Below are positions 56,158 through 63,918 of a stretch of 64,000 nucleotides of DNA, in pieces. This stretch comes from Bacteroidota bacterium (GTDB lineage Bacteria > Bacteroidota > Bacteroidia > Flavobacteriales > Flavobacteriaceae). The position numbers and the translations under genes were made by a program. Below the pieces are notes generated by a model. The model saw only the letters and a list, made by a program, of their open reading frames with translations. It was not told the origin of the DNA and did not search any database. The stretch's first letter is position 1, and each line of letters begins with the position of its first letter. The stretch covers positions 3,947-67,946 of the forward strand of contig JAEWJM010000013.1 in the NCBI GenBank assembly GCA_023386585.1. Direction: 5' to 3'.

Positions 56158-57462
56158 TCATACTTCATCGCTGGTGAAAGCGGTGAAACTTCTCTTTTTA
56201 TAACGTCGGATGATAAGCCGGCCTTCGCGGTCAAAGCGGATGTAGTTGTAAACCCAGTTCAGAAAAACCACAACCTTGTTCCTGAAGCCGATCAGCGAAA
56301 GTAGGTGCACTAACATCCAGACAATCCAGGCCAAGAAGCCGTGAAAATGCGCATGCGGAAGATCGACAACGGCTTTGTTGCGACCGATCGTGGCCATCGA
56401 GCCTTTATCGTTGTAGCTGAAGGGCTTCATTGGCTTTCCGCGTAATTTAAGCAGGATATTTTTCGCCAGATGCGTGCCTTGCTGGATGGCAGGCTGCGCC
56501 ATCATTGGATGGCCTTGCGGATACTTCTGCGATTCCATTGCAGCTATGTCGCCGATTGCGAAGATATTGTGGCTGCCGCGTACCTGGTTAAAAGTGTCAA
56601 CATGGATTCTTCCGGCGCGCGGATCCACCGATTCGGCTGGTAGACCGCGTAACATTGCACCGGTCACGCCGGCAGTCCAGATTACGGTTGACGTATCAAA
56701 TGTCACCTCAGAATTCGTTGTCACTGTCCGGCCGTCATAGTTAAGAACGCGCATGTTCTTCCAAATCCTGACTCCTAATCCATGAAGGAACTTTTCGGCG
56801 GCGGCGGACGATTTTTCGCTCATGGTATTCAGGATTTTGTCGCCGCTTTGGATCAGGTTAATTTCCATTCGGGAAATGTCGAGATCGGGATAATCCTTTT
56901 GGAGGATTGCTTTTTTCATTTCGGCAAGTGCGCCGGCGAGTTCAACGCCGGTTGGTCCGCCGCCAACGAGGCAGAAGTTCATTAGGCAGTTGCGCTCGGC
57001 TTCGTCGGTTGTGATTACCGCTTGTTCAAAATTTTCCAGAATCAGGCTGCGGATGTTGAGCGATTGTGAAATTGTCTTCATTGACATGCTGTTTCGCTCG
57101 ATTTCCTTGTTTCCGAAAAAGTTCGTGCGAGAGCCGGTGGCAATGATCAGATAGTCATAGTGGAGTTCACCAATATCAGCCAGAATCTTGTTGTTGCGGT
57201 AATCAACCGATTTCACTTCGCAGAGCCTGAAGTAGCAATCGGGATAATTGTGTACGATTTTGCGGATTGGATATGCTATGGAGCCAGCTTCGAGCCCGCC
57301 TGTCGCCACCTGATACATCAGCGGCTGGAAATTGTGGTAGTTGTGTTTGTCCAGCAGGACGATCTGCACTTTTGCACGGCGCAGCTTTTGTGCCATTGCG
57401 ATTCCGGCAAATCCGCCGCCGATGATCACGATGCGCGGCAAAGACGATTCGGGTATGTTCAT
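56158..57462 (-). CDS. ndh: Type II NADH dehydrogenase (NDH-2), NAD(P)/FAD-dependent
   Basis: Peripheral membrane flavoprotein of 434 residues that passes electrons from NADH to quinone without pumping protons. Start at 57462 (MNIPESSLPRIVIIGGGFAG). FAD site: IVIIGGGFAGIAMAQKLRRA; NADH site: FCLVGGGPTGVELAGALAEM; the quinone-linked AIGDIAAM and AQPAIQQGTHLAKNI. A C-terminal hydrophobic helix (about 375-400, HFHGFLAWIVWMLVHLLSLIG) and YKKRSF tail anchor it to the membrane. Longer in-frame starts upstream are not supported by the fold. Confidence 0.95.
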   Translation of the reverse strand: MNIPESSLPRIVIIGGGFAGIAMAQKLRRAKVQIVLLDKHNYHNFQPLMYQVATGGLEAGSIAYPIRKIVHNYPDCYFRLCEVKSVDYRNNKILADIGELHYDYLIIATGSRTNFFGNKEIERNSMSMKTISQSLNIRSLILENFEQAVITTDEAERNCLMNFCLVGGGPTGVELAGALAEMKKAILQKDYPDLDISRMEINLIQSGDKILNTMSEKSSAAAEKFLHGLGVRIWKNMRVLNYDGRTVTTNSEVTFDTSTVIWTAGVTGAMLRGLPAESVDPRAGRIHVDTFNQVRGSHNIFAIGDIAAMESQKYPQGHPMMAQPAIQQGTHLAKNILLKLRGKPMKPFSYNDKGSMATIGRNKAVVDLPHAHFHGFLAWIVWMLVHLLSLIGFRNKVVVFLNWVYNYIRFDREGRLIIRRYKKRSFTAFTSDEV

Positions 57463-57606
57463 GTTGTATTGGTATAATCTAAAGTTAGGAAAAAATTGGC
57501 AAAATGTGAGGATTCGGCTTTGGCTTTGGATTCCGGATCTTTGAAATAGTAACCCGAAACCGGCGCTCGTGAAAAATCGAAACTTCAGGATCGGGAACAT
57601 CCGCCC

Positions 57607-57705
57607 AGCCCCGATTGCAGCGGAAATCCTTTTTATTATGCAGCCGCGAGCATTCGGCAACGGTGTTTCATCATAAAAAGATTGCAGCGCAAAGCGGGAC
57701 GAAAC
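57607..57705 (+). repeat. Dispersed palindromic intergenic repeat, family I, copy 6
   Basis: Left arm AGCCCCGATTGCAGCGGAAA then TCCTTTTTATTATG; right arm ATCATAAAAAGATTGCAGCG then CAAAGCGGGACGAAACACG. The centre (about 40 bases) is the longest of the copies. It lies in the 323-base gap between the divergent NDH-2 and ECF sigma genes; the rest of that gap carries no recognisable gene. Confidence 0.75.
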
Positions 57706-57785
57706 ACGATTAATGGAAGTATGTTGTGCTGCCAAAAAAATATGCAAATTTGTAACCGAATAGCGCAATCGTTGACTAACGCCGT

Positions 57786-58280
57786 ATGAGTGACCATTTG
57801 GAGCAGTCTTTTGTCAGACAGCTGAAGGAAAATCAGAATATCATCCACAAGATTTGCCGGTTGTACACCAAGGGACAGGATGCGCATAACGACCTGTTTC
57901 AGGAGATTACCATCCAGCTTTGGAAGGCATATCCCAAATTTCGGGGCGAATCTAAATTCTCGACCTGGGCTTATCGCGTGGCCCTGAATACCGCCATTAC
58001 ACTTTATCGGAAGAGCACGCGATCGGTGCAGACATCGGAGTACGATGCTTCGCGGCATTTCATCAGGCAGGAAGATTATAATTATGAGGAAGAAGAGCAA
58101 ATCAAGCTGCTTTATGAAGCGGTTTACCAGTTGAATGATATTGAGAAAGCGCTTGTTTTTATGTATTTGGAAGACAAGGATTATGCTGAGATCTCGGAAA
58201 CTTTGGGAATCAGCGAAGTGAATGCAAGGGTCAAAATGAACAGGATTAAGGGAAAACTGAGAAAAATATTAAATCCGTAG
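57786..58280 (+). CDS. ECF-type RNA polymerase sigma factor
   Basis: Sigma-70 family regulator of 164 residues. Region 2 (about 15-80) has LFQEITIQLWKAYPKFRGES and FSTWAYRVALNTAITLYRK; region 4 (about 110-160) has the helix-turn-helix DYAEISETLGISEVNARVKM and a basic end. A 40-residue linker joins them. It should direct polymerase to a small set of promoters, usually for an envelope stress response. A membrane protein gene follows after 4 bases and may be its anti-sigma factor. Confidence 0.93.
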   Translation: MSDHLEQSFVRQLKENQNIIHKICRLYTKGQDAHNDLFQEITIQLWKAYPKFRGESKFSTWAYRVALNTAITLYRKSTRSVQTSEYDASRHFIRQEDYNYEEEEQIKLLYEAVYQLNDIEKALVFMYLEDKDYAEISETLGISEVNARVKMNRIKGKLRKILNP

Positions 58281-58284
58281 GGTT

Positions 58285-58917
58285 ATGAAAGAATTGGATT
58301 TATTGAAAAAGGACTGGAAGCGGAAGGAGAATTCGTTTTCGCAGCTTACGGAGCAGGAGATTTACCGGATGCTTCACCGCAAGTCGTCTTCGATCGTGAA
58401 ATGGATTTTGGTAATCAGCATCATCGAGGTAATTGTGTGGACGGGAATCAGCTTCTTGTATAGCACTGACGAGTATCTCAAATCACTGAAGCACGAAGAA
58501 CTGCTGACTTGGTTCAGGGTTGCGAACTGGGTGAATTATGCCGTAATCGCGGCTTTTATTTATGTGTTTTACAGGAATTACGTGCACATTTCGACGCTGT
58601 CGTCGACAAAGGAACTGATGAGAGACATACTGAAGGCGCGGCGCACGGTTCAATATTATGTCTGGTACAATTTGTTTATGATAGTAATTTGCCTGCTTTC
58701 GGGGTATGTGTTCGCGTTTGCTTATAGTCCGCAACTCGTGACCATAAAAGAACAAATGGCGCACGACGGAAGCTATATGGCAAAAATCTTTTCGGTGCTT
58801 GCGTTGACGATAATAATTGCGGTCGGGCTTTTCTGGCTGGTTTATCGCCTGCTTTACGGAATCCTGCTGAAGAAATTATTGGTGAATTATCGTGAACTCA
58901 AGAAGATCGACCTGTAG
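58285..58917 (+). CDS. Membrane protein, possible anti-sigma partner
   Basis: Protein of 210 residues in an operon with the ECF sigma factor (4-base gap). The N-terminus (about 1-35) is charged and helical, fit to bind sigma (LDLLKKDWKRKENSFSQLTEQ). Four membrane segments follow (about 40-58, 78-96, 128-146, 175-196). It does not look like a zinc-binding or FecR anti-sigma factor; flavobacterial genomes often have an unnamed multi-pass protein in this place. A role as regulator of the sigma factor is inferred from position only. Its stop abuts the convergent acyltransferase stop. Confidence 0.85.
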   Translation: MKELDLLKKDWKRKENSFSQLTEQEIYRMLHRKSSSIVKWILVISIIEVIVWTGISFLYSTDEYLKSLKHEELLTWFRVANWVNYAVIAAFIYVFYRNYVHISTLSSTKELMRDILKARRTVQYYVWYNLFMIVICLLSGYVFAFAYSPQLVTIKEQMAHDGSYMAKIFSVLALTIIIAVGLFWLVYRLLYGILLKKLLVNYRELKKIDL

Positions 58918-59721
58918 CTAGTACCGCCACTGCCTTGTTTTGTTGAGTTCTTCTTCGATGGCGCGCTCTTCGGCGGGGATAACTTTCAGAAATGACGGAT
59001 GTTGTTCGATTGCAAATTCTACTTTCTCCACAATTTGCTCGATCGTATCGTTGTCGTAATCGATTTCGAGCGGCGGTTTGATGATGAACGATTGCAGGAT
59101 TCCCTTCTTTTTCATCCGCAGTCCTTTTTTATCGAATGAACGCCGAAAACCGTCGATTACGATTGGCACGACGACCGGGCGGTGCTGCTTGATAATGTGC
59201 GCGGTCCCTTTCCTGACCGGCTTAAACGATTTTGTGGTCCCTTGCGGAAAAGTGATGACCCAGCCGTCGTCGAGGGCGACTTTAATATTTTCGGTGTCAT
59301 TGGGGTTAACGTCTCGTTTGACGTTTTTGCCCTTTTCGCGCCAGGTGCGTTCTACCGTTATTGCACCGGCGTAGGCAAAAATGCGCGGGAGGATTCCTTC
59401 GGTCATCGTTTCTTTTGCGGCGACGTAATAAATATTCAGTTTGGGCTTCCAGAGGTAACCGATGTTTTTTATTGTATCGACGCGGCCGCTAAGGCTGGCA
59501 TTGAAGACGTGGAACATCGCAACGACATCGGCGAAATACGTTTGATGATTGGAAATGAACAGGACGTTGGTATCGGGAAGTTCTTTGATGATTTCGGAGC
59601 CTTCGATCTGCAACTCGTTGAATCCGCGGTAGCGCCGGTGCGTCATCGAGCCTAAAATACGGATCAGCCAGGTCTTGAGAAATAAGATATGCCCAAACGG
59701 ATTTCTCCTGAAGATTCCCAT
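58918..59721 (-). CDS. plsC: 1-Acyl-sn-glycerol-3-phosphate acyltransferase (PlsC type)
   Basis: Membrane-associated acyltransferase of 267 residues, which makes phosphatidic acid from lysophosphatidic acid. It has SNHQTYFADVVAM in place of the usual NHRSxxD: the spacing from His to Asp is one residue longer (HX5D), and the second motif is TFPQGTTK rather than FPEGTR. Such forms occur in Bacteroidetes. The basic N-terminus (MGIFRRNPFGHILFLKTWLI) gives membrane association. The change in motif makes the exact substrate less certain. Its stop abuts that of the convergent gene. Confidence 0.88.
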   Translation of the reverse strand: MGIFRRNPFGHILFLKTWLIRILGSMTHRRYRGFNELQIEGSEIIKELPDTNVLFISNHQTYFADVVAMFHVFNASLSGRVDTIKNIGYLWKPKLNIYYVAAKETMTEGILPRIFAYAGAITVERTWREKGKNVKRDVNPNDTENIKVALDDGWVITFPQGTTKSFKPVRKGTAHIIKQHRPVVVPIVIDGFRRSFDKKGLRMKKKGILQSFIIKPPLEIDYDNDTIEQIVEKVEFAIEQHPSFLKVIPAEERAIEEELNKTRQWRY

Positions 59722-59762
59722 TACATGTCAATTTTGAAGCGCAAAAATACGGAAATCGAACG

Positions 59763-60401
59763 TTATTGCACTGCTGCCAACACATCTTTGAGTTCACTGA
59801 GCATCATTGCGGTTGCGCCCCAAATTGTGTCGTCACCAATAAGTATTGAAGGCACCGCAATCGACTCGGAATACGAAGTGGCCATCTGCTTCAGGACGAT
59901 GCTGCTTTCGTCCAGAAGGACGCGCAGTGGCAATTCGACCATTGAGGCAACTTCGCGTGGATCAGGAATAAATTGAGGATGGTGGTTGCAATATCCGAGA
60001 AATGGTGCCACGAAAAAATTGGAAGGCGGAATGTATACCGGCGAGAATGGCCGGACAAGTTCGATGGTGCCGGGCGCTATTCCGATTTCTTCGTTGGTTT
60101 CACGAAGCGCTGTTGCGAGATCGGATTCGTCGTAGGATTCAACTTTTCCTCCTGGAAACGCGATTTGGGAGGAATGGACGCCTTTATAGGAGTTGCGCCT
60201 GATCAAAGCCAGCGTGGCTTGGGATGCCGATGGGTAAACCAACATTGTAACGGCGGCTTTCCGCGGATTGGCAGTCGAAATGTCGAATGATTCCATGATC
60301 TTCTGACGTTCGGGAGGCGCCATTTTGAAGTGAGCACGCTCGCCCGGAAGCGCAATATTCGCTATTTTTGGTACCAGTTCAAGAAAGCGGTTGAATTCCA
60401 T
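59763..60401 (-). CDS. CoA pyrophosphatase-type Nudix hydrolase
   Basis: Cytoplasmic protein of 212 residues, start at 60401 (MEFNRFLELVPKIA); a start 5 codons earlier is possible. The NuCoA motif is ALIRRNSYKGVHSSQIAFPGG, and the Nudix box is GGKVESYDESDLATALRETN then EEIGI, with the E-x7-RE-xx-EE core. It should cleave CoA or its derivatives to 3',5'-ADP and 4'-phosphopantetheine. It is divergent from the DUF4268 gene with 47 bases between them, and could share a promoter region. Confidence 0.92.
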   Translation of the reverse strand: MEFNRFLELVPKIANIALPGERAHFKMAPPERQKIMESFDISTANPRKAAVTMLVYPSASQATLALIRRNSYKGVHSSQIAFPGGKVESYDESDLATALRETNEEIGIAPGTIELVRPFSPVYIPPSNFFVAPFLGYCNHHPQFIPDPREVASMVELPLRVLLDESSIVLKQMATSYSESIAVPSILIGDDTIWGATAMMLSELKDVLAAVQ

Positions 60402-60448
60402 TTTATAAAGATACAACGCCGGGCACGTAACGACAAATTAAAGATAAG

Positions 60449-60877
60449 ATGTACAGCAGGGCAGAAATGCAGCAGTTGAAGCGCGAGTTTTGGATCGCAT
60501 TTGCGGAAGCGTATCCGCGCAAATGGCTGTTATACGACACGAAAATCAAGGATTTTTCTTTTAAATTCTCGGCAGAAGGAAAGAAGGCACAGGTGATGAT
60601 CGACATCGAACCGAGAGATGATGAGAAGCGGTACGCCTATTTTGAAAAACTCGAAAGCCTCAGGTCGTTGTTGGAAGAGCACATTCCGGGTATGATTTAT
60701 GAGCGCGACCTAACACTTGAAACCGGAAAGACAATCAGCCGGGTTTATACAGAACTCAGCGGCGTAAGTTTGGGCAACAGGAACGACTGGCCGCGTATCT
60801 TCGATTTTTTCGAGGAACGAATGGCCGCGCTTGAAACATTTTATTGGGAATACGAAACAATCATCAAGGATATTTAA
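60449..60877 (+). CDS. DUF4268 domain protein
   Basis: Cytoplasmic protein of 142 residues. N-terminal FWIAFAEAYPRKWLLYDTKI, then a small alpha/beta domain with KDFSFKFSAEGKKAQVMIDI, EDDEKRYAYFEKLESLRSLL-like helix, and NDWPRIFDFFEERMAALETF at the C-terminus, the DUF4268 signature. The family is often linked to nuclease-like folds as an accessory domain, but this stand-alone form has no visible catalytic residues. Function unknown. Confidence 0.85.
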   Translation: MYSRAEMQQLKREFWIAFAEAYPRKWLLYDTKIKDFSFKFSAEGKKAQVMIDIEPRDDEKRYAYFEKLESLRSLLEEHIPGMIYERDLTLETGKTISRVYTELSGVSLGNRNDWPRIFDFFEERMAALETFYWEYETIIKDI

Positions 60878-61005
60878 TCAAAGTGAGGGTTTGTCCATCA
60901 GAATTCCATTGATTGGTTTGGAAATCAGCGGAGTAATGTTAAAGTCGGCGTTTTATTTCTTTGAAAGCCTGATAAAATGGACTTTTGCAGTCCCAAATCC
61001 CTACA

Positions 61006-62211
61006 ATGAAATTCCGTTTAAGTTTTATCGTCATTTTATTGGCGACTGTTTGCACTGCTCAAATTTCCGGTTGTACCGATCCCGCTTCCCTAAATTACAA
61101 TCCGCTCGCCACGATCAACAACGGCTGCTGCACCTACGCCAGCACTAGTATCTCGCCGGACTCGTCAATTGCCCTTCCGACTGCGGTTTCGGAATCATCG
61201 GGATTGCTGGAATGGTCGAACCAATTACTGACGCACAACGACAACGATGATACTTCGTTGTATGTTATCAATAAAATTAACGGCGAAGTTGAAGATACAA
61301 TCGCGCTTCCGGGAATTGTCAACCGCGACTGGGAAGAAATTAGCCAAGATGCCGATTTTATTTATATCGGTGATTTCGGAAATAATGTCAGCGGCAACCG
61401 AGCCAATCTTCGGATTTATCGTATTGCGAAAGCATCCCTAAATGATTCGCCGGAAATTGAAACGATCGCGTTTAATTATGAAGACCAGCAAAATCTGGCG
61501 GCTGTGCCGGCAAACACAACTGAATTTGACTGCGAGGCTTTTGTTGTGACAGATGAATTCATTTACCTTTTCACCAAACAGTGGTCGACTAAGCACACTT
61601 CGGTTTACCGAATGCCGAAAATGCCCGGAAGCTATATAGCACATCAGGTTTCCACGTATAACGTACAAGGTTTGATTACCGGGGCCAGTTACAATGCTGA
61701 AAAGAAGTTAATTGCCCTCACTGGATATTCTGCGTTCCTGCAGCCGTTTTTATTTTTGTTATATGATTTTGAAGGCGATGACTTTTTTGGCGCAAATAAG
61801 CGGAAAGTCAGCCTCGCATTGCCTTTCCACCAAGTGGAATCGATTGCCAGTAGTGACGGAATCCACTTTTTTCTAACCAATGAAAAATTAATGCAACAAG
61901 GACTTTCTGTGAGCGCAAAGTTGCATACTGTGGACTTAACTGCTCTTATCGCCAACTACATAAGCGAGGCGTCGTTGTCGATGAATCCGGTTCAATCCGG
62001 CCGTGAAATAGTTTGGTACGATGCGATAAACCATAATATTCGGCTTTCACAGACAGGAGATGGAAGTGCGTATTGCCTGTACGATTTAACCGGTCGCGAA
62101 ATACGGCATGGCTTTCTTACGAATTCGTCGATCGATGTATCAGGAACAAGCCCCGGCTTGTATTGGTTAAAAACCACGTATGACCGGGGCAAAAATATCC
62201 TGATTTACTAA
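61006..62211 (+). CDS. Secreted protein with T9SS type A sorting domain
   Basis: Protein of 401 residues. Start at 61006 (MKFRLSFIVILLATVCTAQ), where the signal peptide begins; an ATG 21 bases earlier adds polar residues and is less likely. After SGCTDPASLNYNPLATINNG comes a cysteine-containing stretch (CTDPASxNYNP is a recurrent motif of secreted flavobacterial proteins), then a beta-propeller-like region (VNRDWEEISQDADFIYIGDF, FDCEAFVVTDEFIYLFTKQ). The C-terminal ~75 residues are a divergent sorting tail (ASLSMNPVQSGREIVW, YCLYDLTGREIRHG, GLYWLKTTYDRGKNILIY). It is convergent with the next gene (9-base gap). Confidence 0.88.
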   Translation: MKFRLSFIVILLATVCTAQISGCTDPASLNYNPLATINNGCCTYASTSISPDSSIALPTAVSESSGLLEWSNQLLTHNDNDDTSLYVINKINGEVEDTIALPGIVNRDWEEISQDADFIYIGDFGNNVSGNRANLRIYRIAKASLNDSPEIETIAFNYEDQQNLAAVPANTTEFDCEAFVVTDEFIYLFTKQWSTKHTSVYRMPKMPGSYIAHQVSTYNVQGLITGASYNAEKKLIALTGYSAFLQPFLFLLYDFEGDDFFGANKRKVSLALPFHQVESIASSDGIHFFLTNEKLMQQGLSVSAKLHTVDLTALIANYISEASLSMNPVQSGREIVWYDAINHNIRLSQTGDGSAYCLYDLTGREIRHGFLTNSSIDVSGTSPGLYWLKTTYDRGKNILIY

Positions 62212-62220
62212 TTGCTTAAC

Positions 62221-63333
62221 CTACTTCTTGATCAATTTAAGCGTTGTTGATCCGACCTGGATTAAATAATATCCGGGTGCGAGTGAATTGATATCTACAT
62301 TCGTTTCTTCGGCATTCAATGATCCTTTGGTTATTGACCGTCCGGATAAATCGATTATGGTATAAAAAGTTTGCTCGTCCAAATTGCCTCGGCGAATTAC
62401 AATGTTTTCTGAAGCCGGATTTGGCGCAACCGACAAGAGATTCCTGTTGTGGTTGGTAACACTTAAAGGCGCGTAGGTAAAAGTGATACGGGATACGTTC
62501 TCCCATGCCGTGCCGTTCCACGATTGCGAGATCACTTGCACCGGTTTTCCCTGAGCGTTATTGGTAAACATTTGCTGCAATGAATTTGTCCAGTTTGAAC
62601 CGGCTGTATTCCATTCCTGCGATAATGCATTGATAAGATAGCCACTTGCATCGTACGTATTCGTATCCAACTGCGAATTTACCCACGACGATCCAGTCCA
62701 GGTTTCTTCCAGACTCGAAGTTACGTGGTTAGCACCATTATATGTGTACGTGTCTCGCAGGCTGTTGACCCACGACGATGTTCCCGCTAGCCAGTCCTGC
62801 GTTGTGGATTGAGTCACGAAACCGCTCGCATTATTTGTATAGCTTGTCTGCGTACTGTTTGCCCACGCGCTTCCCAGAAAATCCCACGACTGGTTCAGTT
62901 CATTGACGAGCCACTGACTAGCATCGTACGAATTGGTTGTTTTGCTCATTGGAAACCACTCGGTACCTGTCCATATTTCAGAAGTCGAGGTCTGAACTTC
63001 GGCAAATGCAGTATAGGTAAAGGTCGTTCGCTGCGCATCCGTCCAATCGGTAGTCCACGTCTGGGTTGTCGCGGTTGCCGCAGTGCCGTCGGGGTTGTTT
63101 ACATAGACAATCCGCGCGGTGTTGTCCCATGCCAATGTTCCCGTGTTCCATGATTGTGTAGTAATTGAAGTCGGATGCCCGCTTCCGTCATAAGTGTAAA
63201 GTGATTGTGCGCTTTGGGCCCAAGCACCGGTTTCCCAGGATTCAATTAAAACCGAAGTAATGTTTTGGCCATAACCAACAATAGCCGTCACAAAAGCTAT
63301 TATCGATAGAATAGTTTTAGTAAAATTTTTCAT
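62221..63333 (-). CDS. Tryptophan-rich repeat protein with T9SS type A sorting domain
   Basis: Secreted protein of 370 residues. Signal peptide MKNFTKTILSIIAFVTAIVG then YGQ. Residues about 25-290 consist of nine units of about 30 residues with the pattern Q-x-W-x-x-x-x-W-x-N-S-x-x-x-x-Y-x-Y-D-x-x-G, e.g. QSWNTAGSNWTNSLQQMFTN-like segments. The last ~80 residues carry the sorting tail (LLSVAPNPASENIVIR, YTIIDLSGRSITKG, LAPGYYLIQVGSTTLKLIKK). The repeated Trp and Tyr suggest a stacked beta structure. I do not recognise a named repeat family. Confidence 0.9.
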   Translation of the reverse strand: MKNFTKTILSIIAFVTAIVGYGQNITSVLIESWETGAWAQSAQSLYTYDGSGHPTSITTQSWNTGTLAWDNTARIVYVNNPDGTAATATTQTWTTDWTDAQRTTFTYTAFAEVQTSTSEIWTGTEWFPMSKTTNSYDASQWLVNELNQSWDFLGSAWANSTQTSYTNNASGFVTQSTTQDWLAGTSSWVNSLRDTYTYNGANHVTSSLEETWTGSSWVNSQLDTNTYDASGYLINALSQEWNTAGSNWTNSLQQMFTNNAQGKPVQVISQSWNGTAWENVSRITFTYAPLSVTNHNRNLLSVAPNPASENIVIRRGNLDEQTFYTIIDLSGRSITKGSLNAEETNVDINSLAPGYYLIQVGSTTLKLIKK

Positions 63334-63552
63334 CCCTAAAAAATTTAAGTGATAAGAGTTGTTGAGGCAAGTTTGCCGTCAAAGTATTCCTTGTGAGGAG
63401 AAGCAGTCAGTGCGACCGAAGCGGAATCCGCAATCGCAAACAATTGAAAATGGGGATGACAGGCAGTAGTAGTGTCCCAAAGTTAAAAAAAATAAATTAT
63501 TAGTTACCTGATTTCCAGTATATTTATTGCGGGAAGATTTTGTATATTAAAT

Positions 63553-63699
63553 TGGGCGTGCCGGCTCATCAGCCATTTGGAGTAATGGTTGGGGGTAGTT
63601 TCGCCGTCGGGCTGTACGCTGTATCTTTTCTTGAAAACCTCAAAGGTTTCAAAAACCTTTGAGGTTTAGAAAAGGATGCCGCTTCCATCCCTCACGCGG
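63553..63699 (+). repeat. Dispersed repeat, family II, with nested palindrome
   Basis: In the 585-base gap between 63333 and the 5S rRNA. It runs from TTGGGCGTGCC through GTCGGGCTGTACGCTGTATC, then TTTTC, a palindrome (63635-63667) and AGAAAAGGATGCCGCTTCCA, then TCCCTCACGCGG. The arms (GGGCTGTACGCTxxATCTTTTC and GAAAAGGATGCCxCTTCCATCCC) recall a repeat I know from intergenic regions of Flavobacterium genomes; that is recall, not a search. Confidence 0.6.
63635..63667. repeat. Perfect 15-bp inverted repeat with a 3-base loop
   Basis: AAACCTCAAAGGTTT, loop CAA, AAACCTTTGAGGTTT. It sits in the middle of the family II element. It could form a hairpin in RNA or a cruciform in DNA. It has no T run after it, so it is not a standard terminator. 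Confidence 0.85.
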
Positions 63700-63810
63700 A
63701 CTCAAAGTAGCGGTGTTACATTGCAGTACGACGGATTTGTGATTAATAATTTCACATACAGGAAGTCCGCAGCCCTCAGCAATCAAAATTCCGTAAAAAA
63801 CAAAAAGCCC

Positions 63811-63847
63811 CATCTTACGATGAGGCTTTTCTAAGAAAGGCGACGAC
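63811..63847 (-). terminator. Second terminator with a copy of the 5S 3'-end sequence
   Basis: On the minus strand, GTCGTCGCCTTTCTTAG is followed by AAAAGCC-T-CATC, loop GTAA, GATG-G-GGCTTTT with a U run. The 17 bases in front repeat the sequence at the 5S 3' end (63911-63928) with one base missing. It is probably a backup terminator of the rRNA operon created by a partial duplication. Confidence 0.65.
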
Positions 63848-63876
63848 CCGAGCTTGCGAACTGCGTCGCACCAAAA

Positions 63877-63908
63877 AGAAAAACCCTTACCTGGAAAGGT
63901 AAGGGTTT
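63877..63908 (-). terminator. Terminator of the rRNA operon
   Basis: Perfect 12-bp stem AAACCCTTACCT (63881-63892), loop GGAA, AGGTAAGGGTTT (63897-63908). On the minus strand a U-rich run (TTTTTCTTTTTGG) follows, just after the 5S 3' end. Confidence 0.9.
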
Positions 63909-63918
63909 AACTAAAGAA

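Noticed and set aside
57463..57768. A longer start for the NDH-2 gene at 57768
   Set aside because: It would run through repeat copy 6 and add about 100 residues before the FAD-binding IVIIGGGFAG, which normally lies near the N-terminus.
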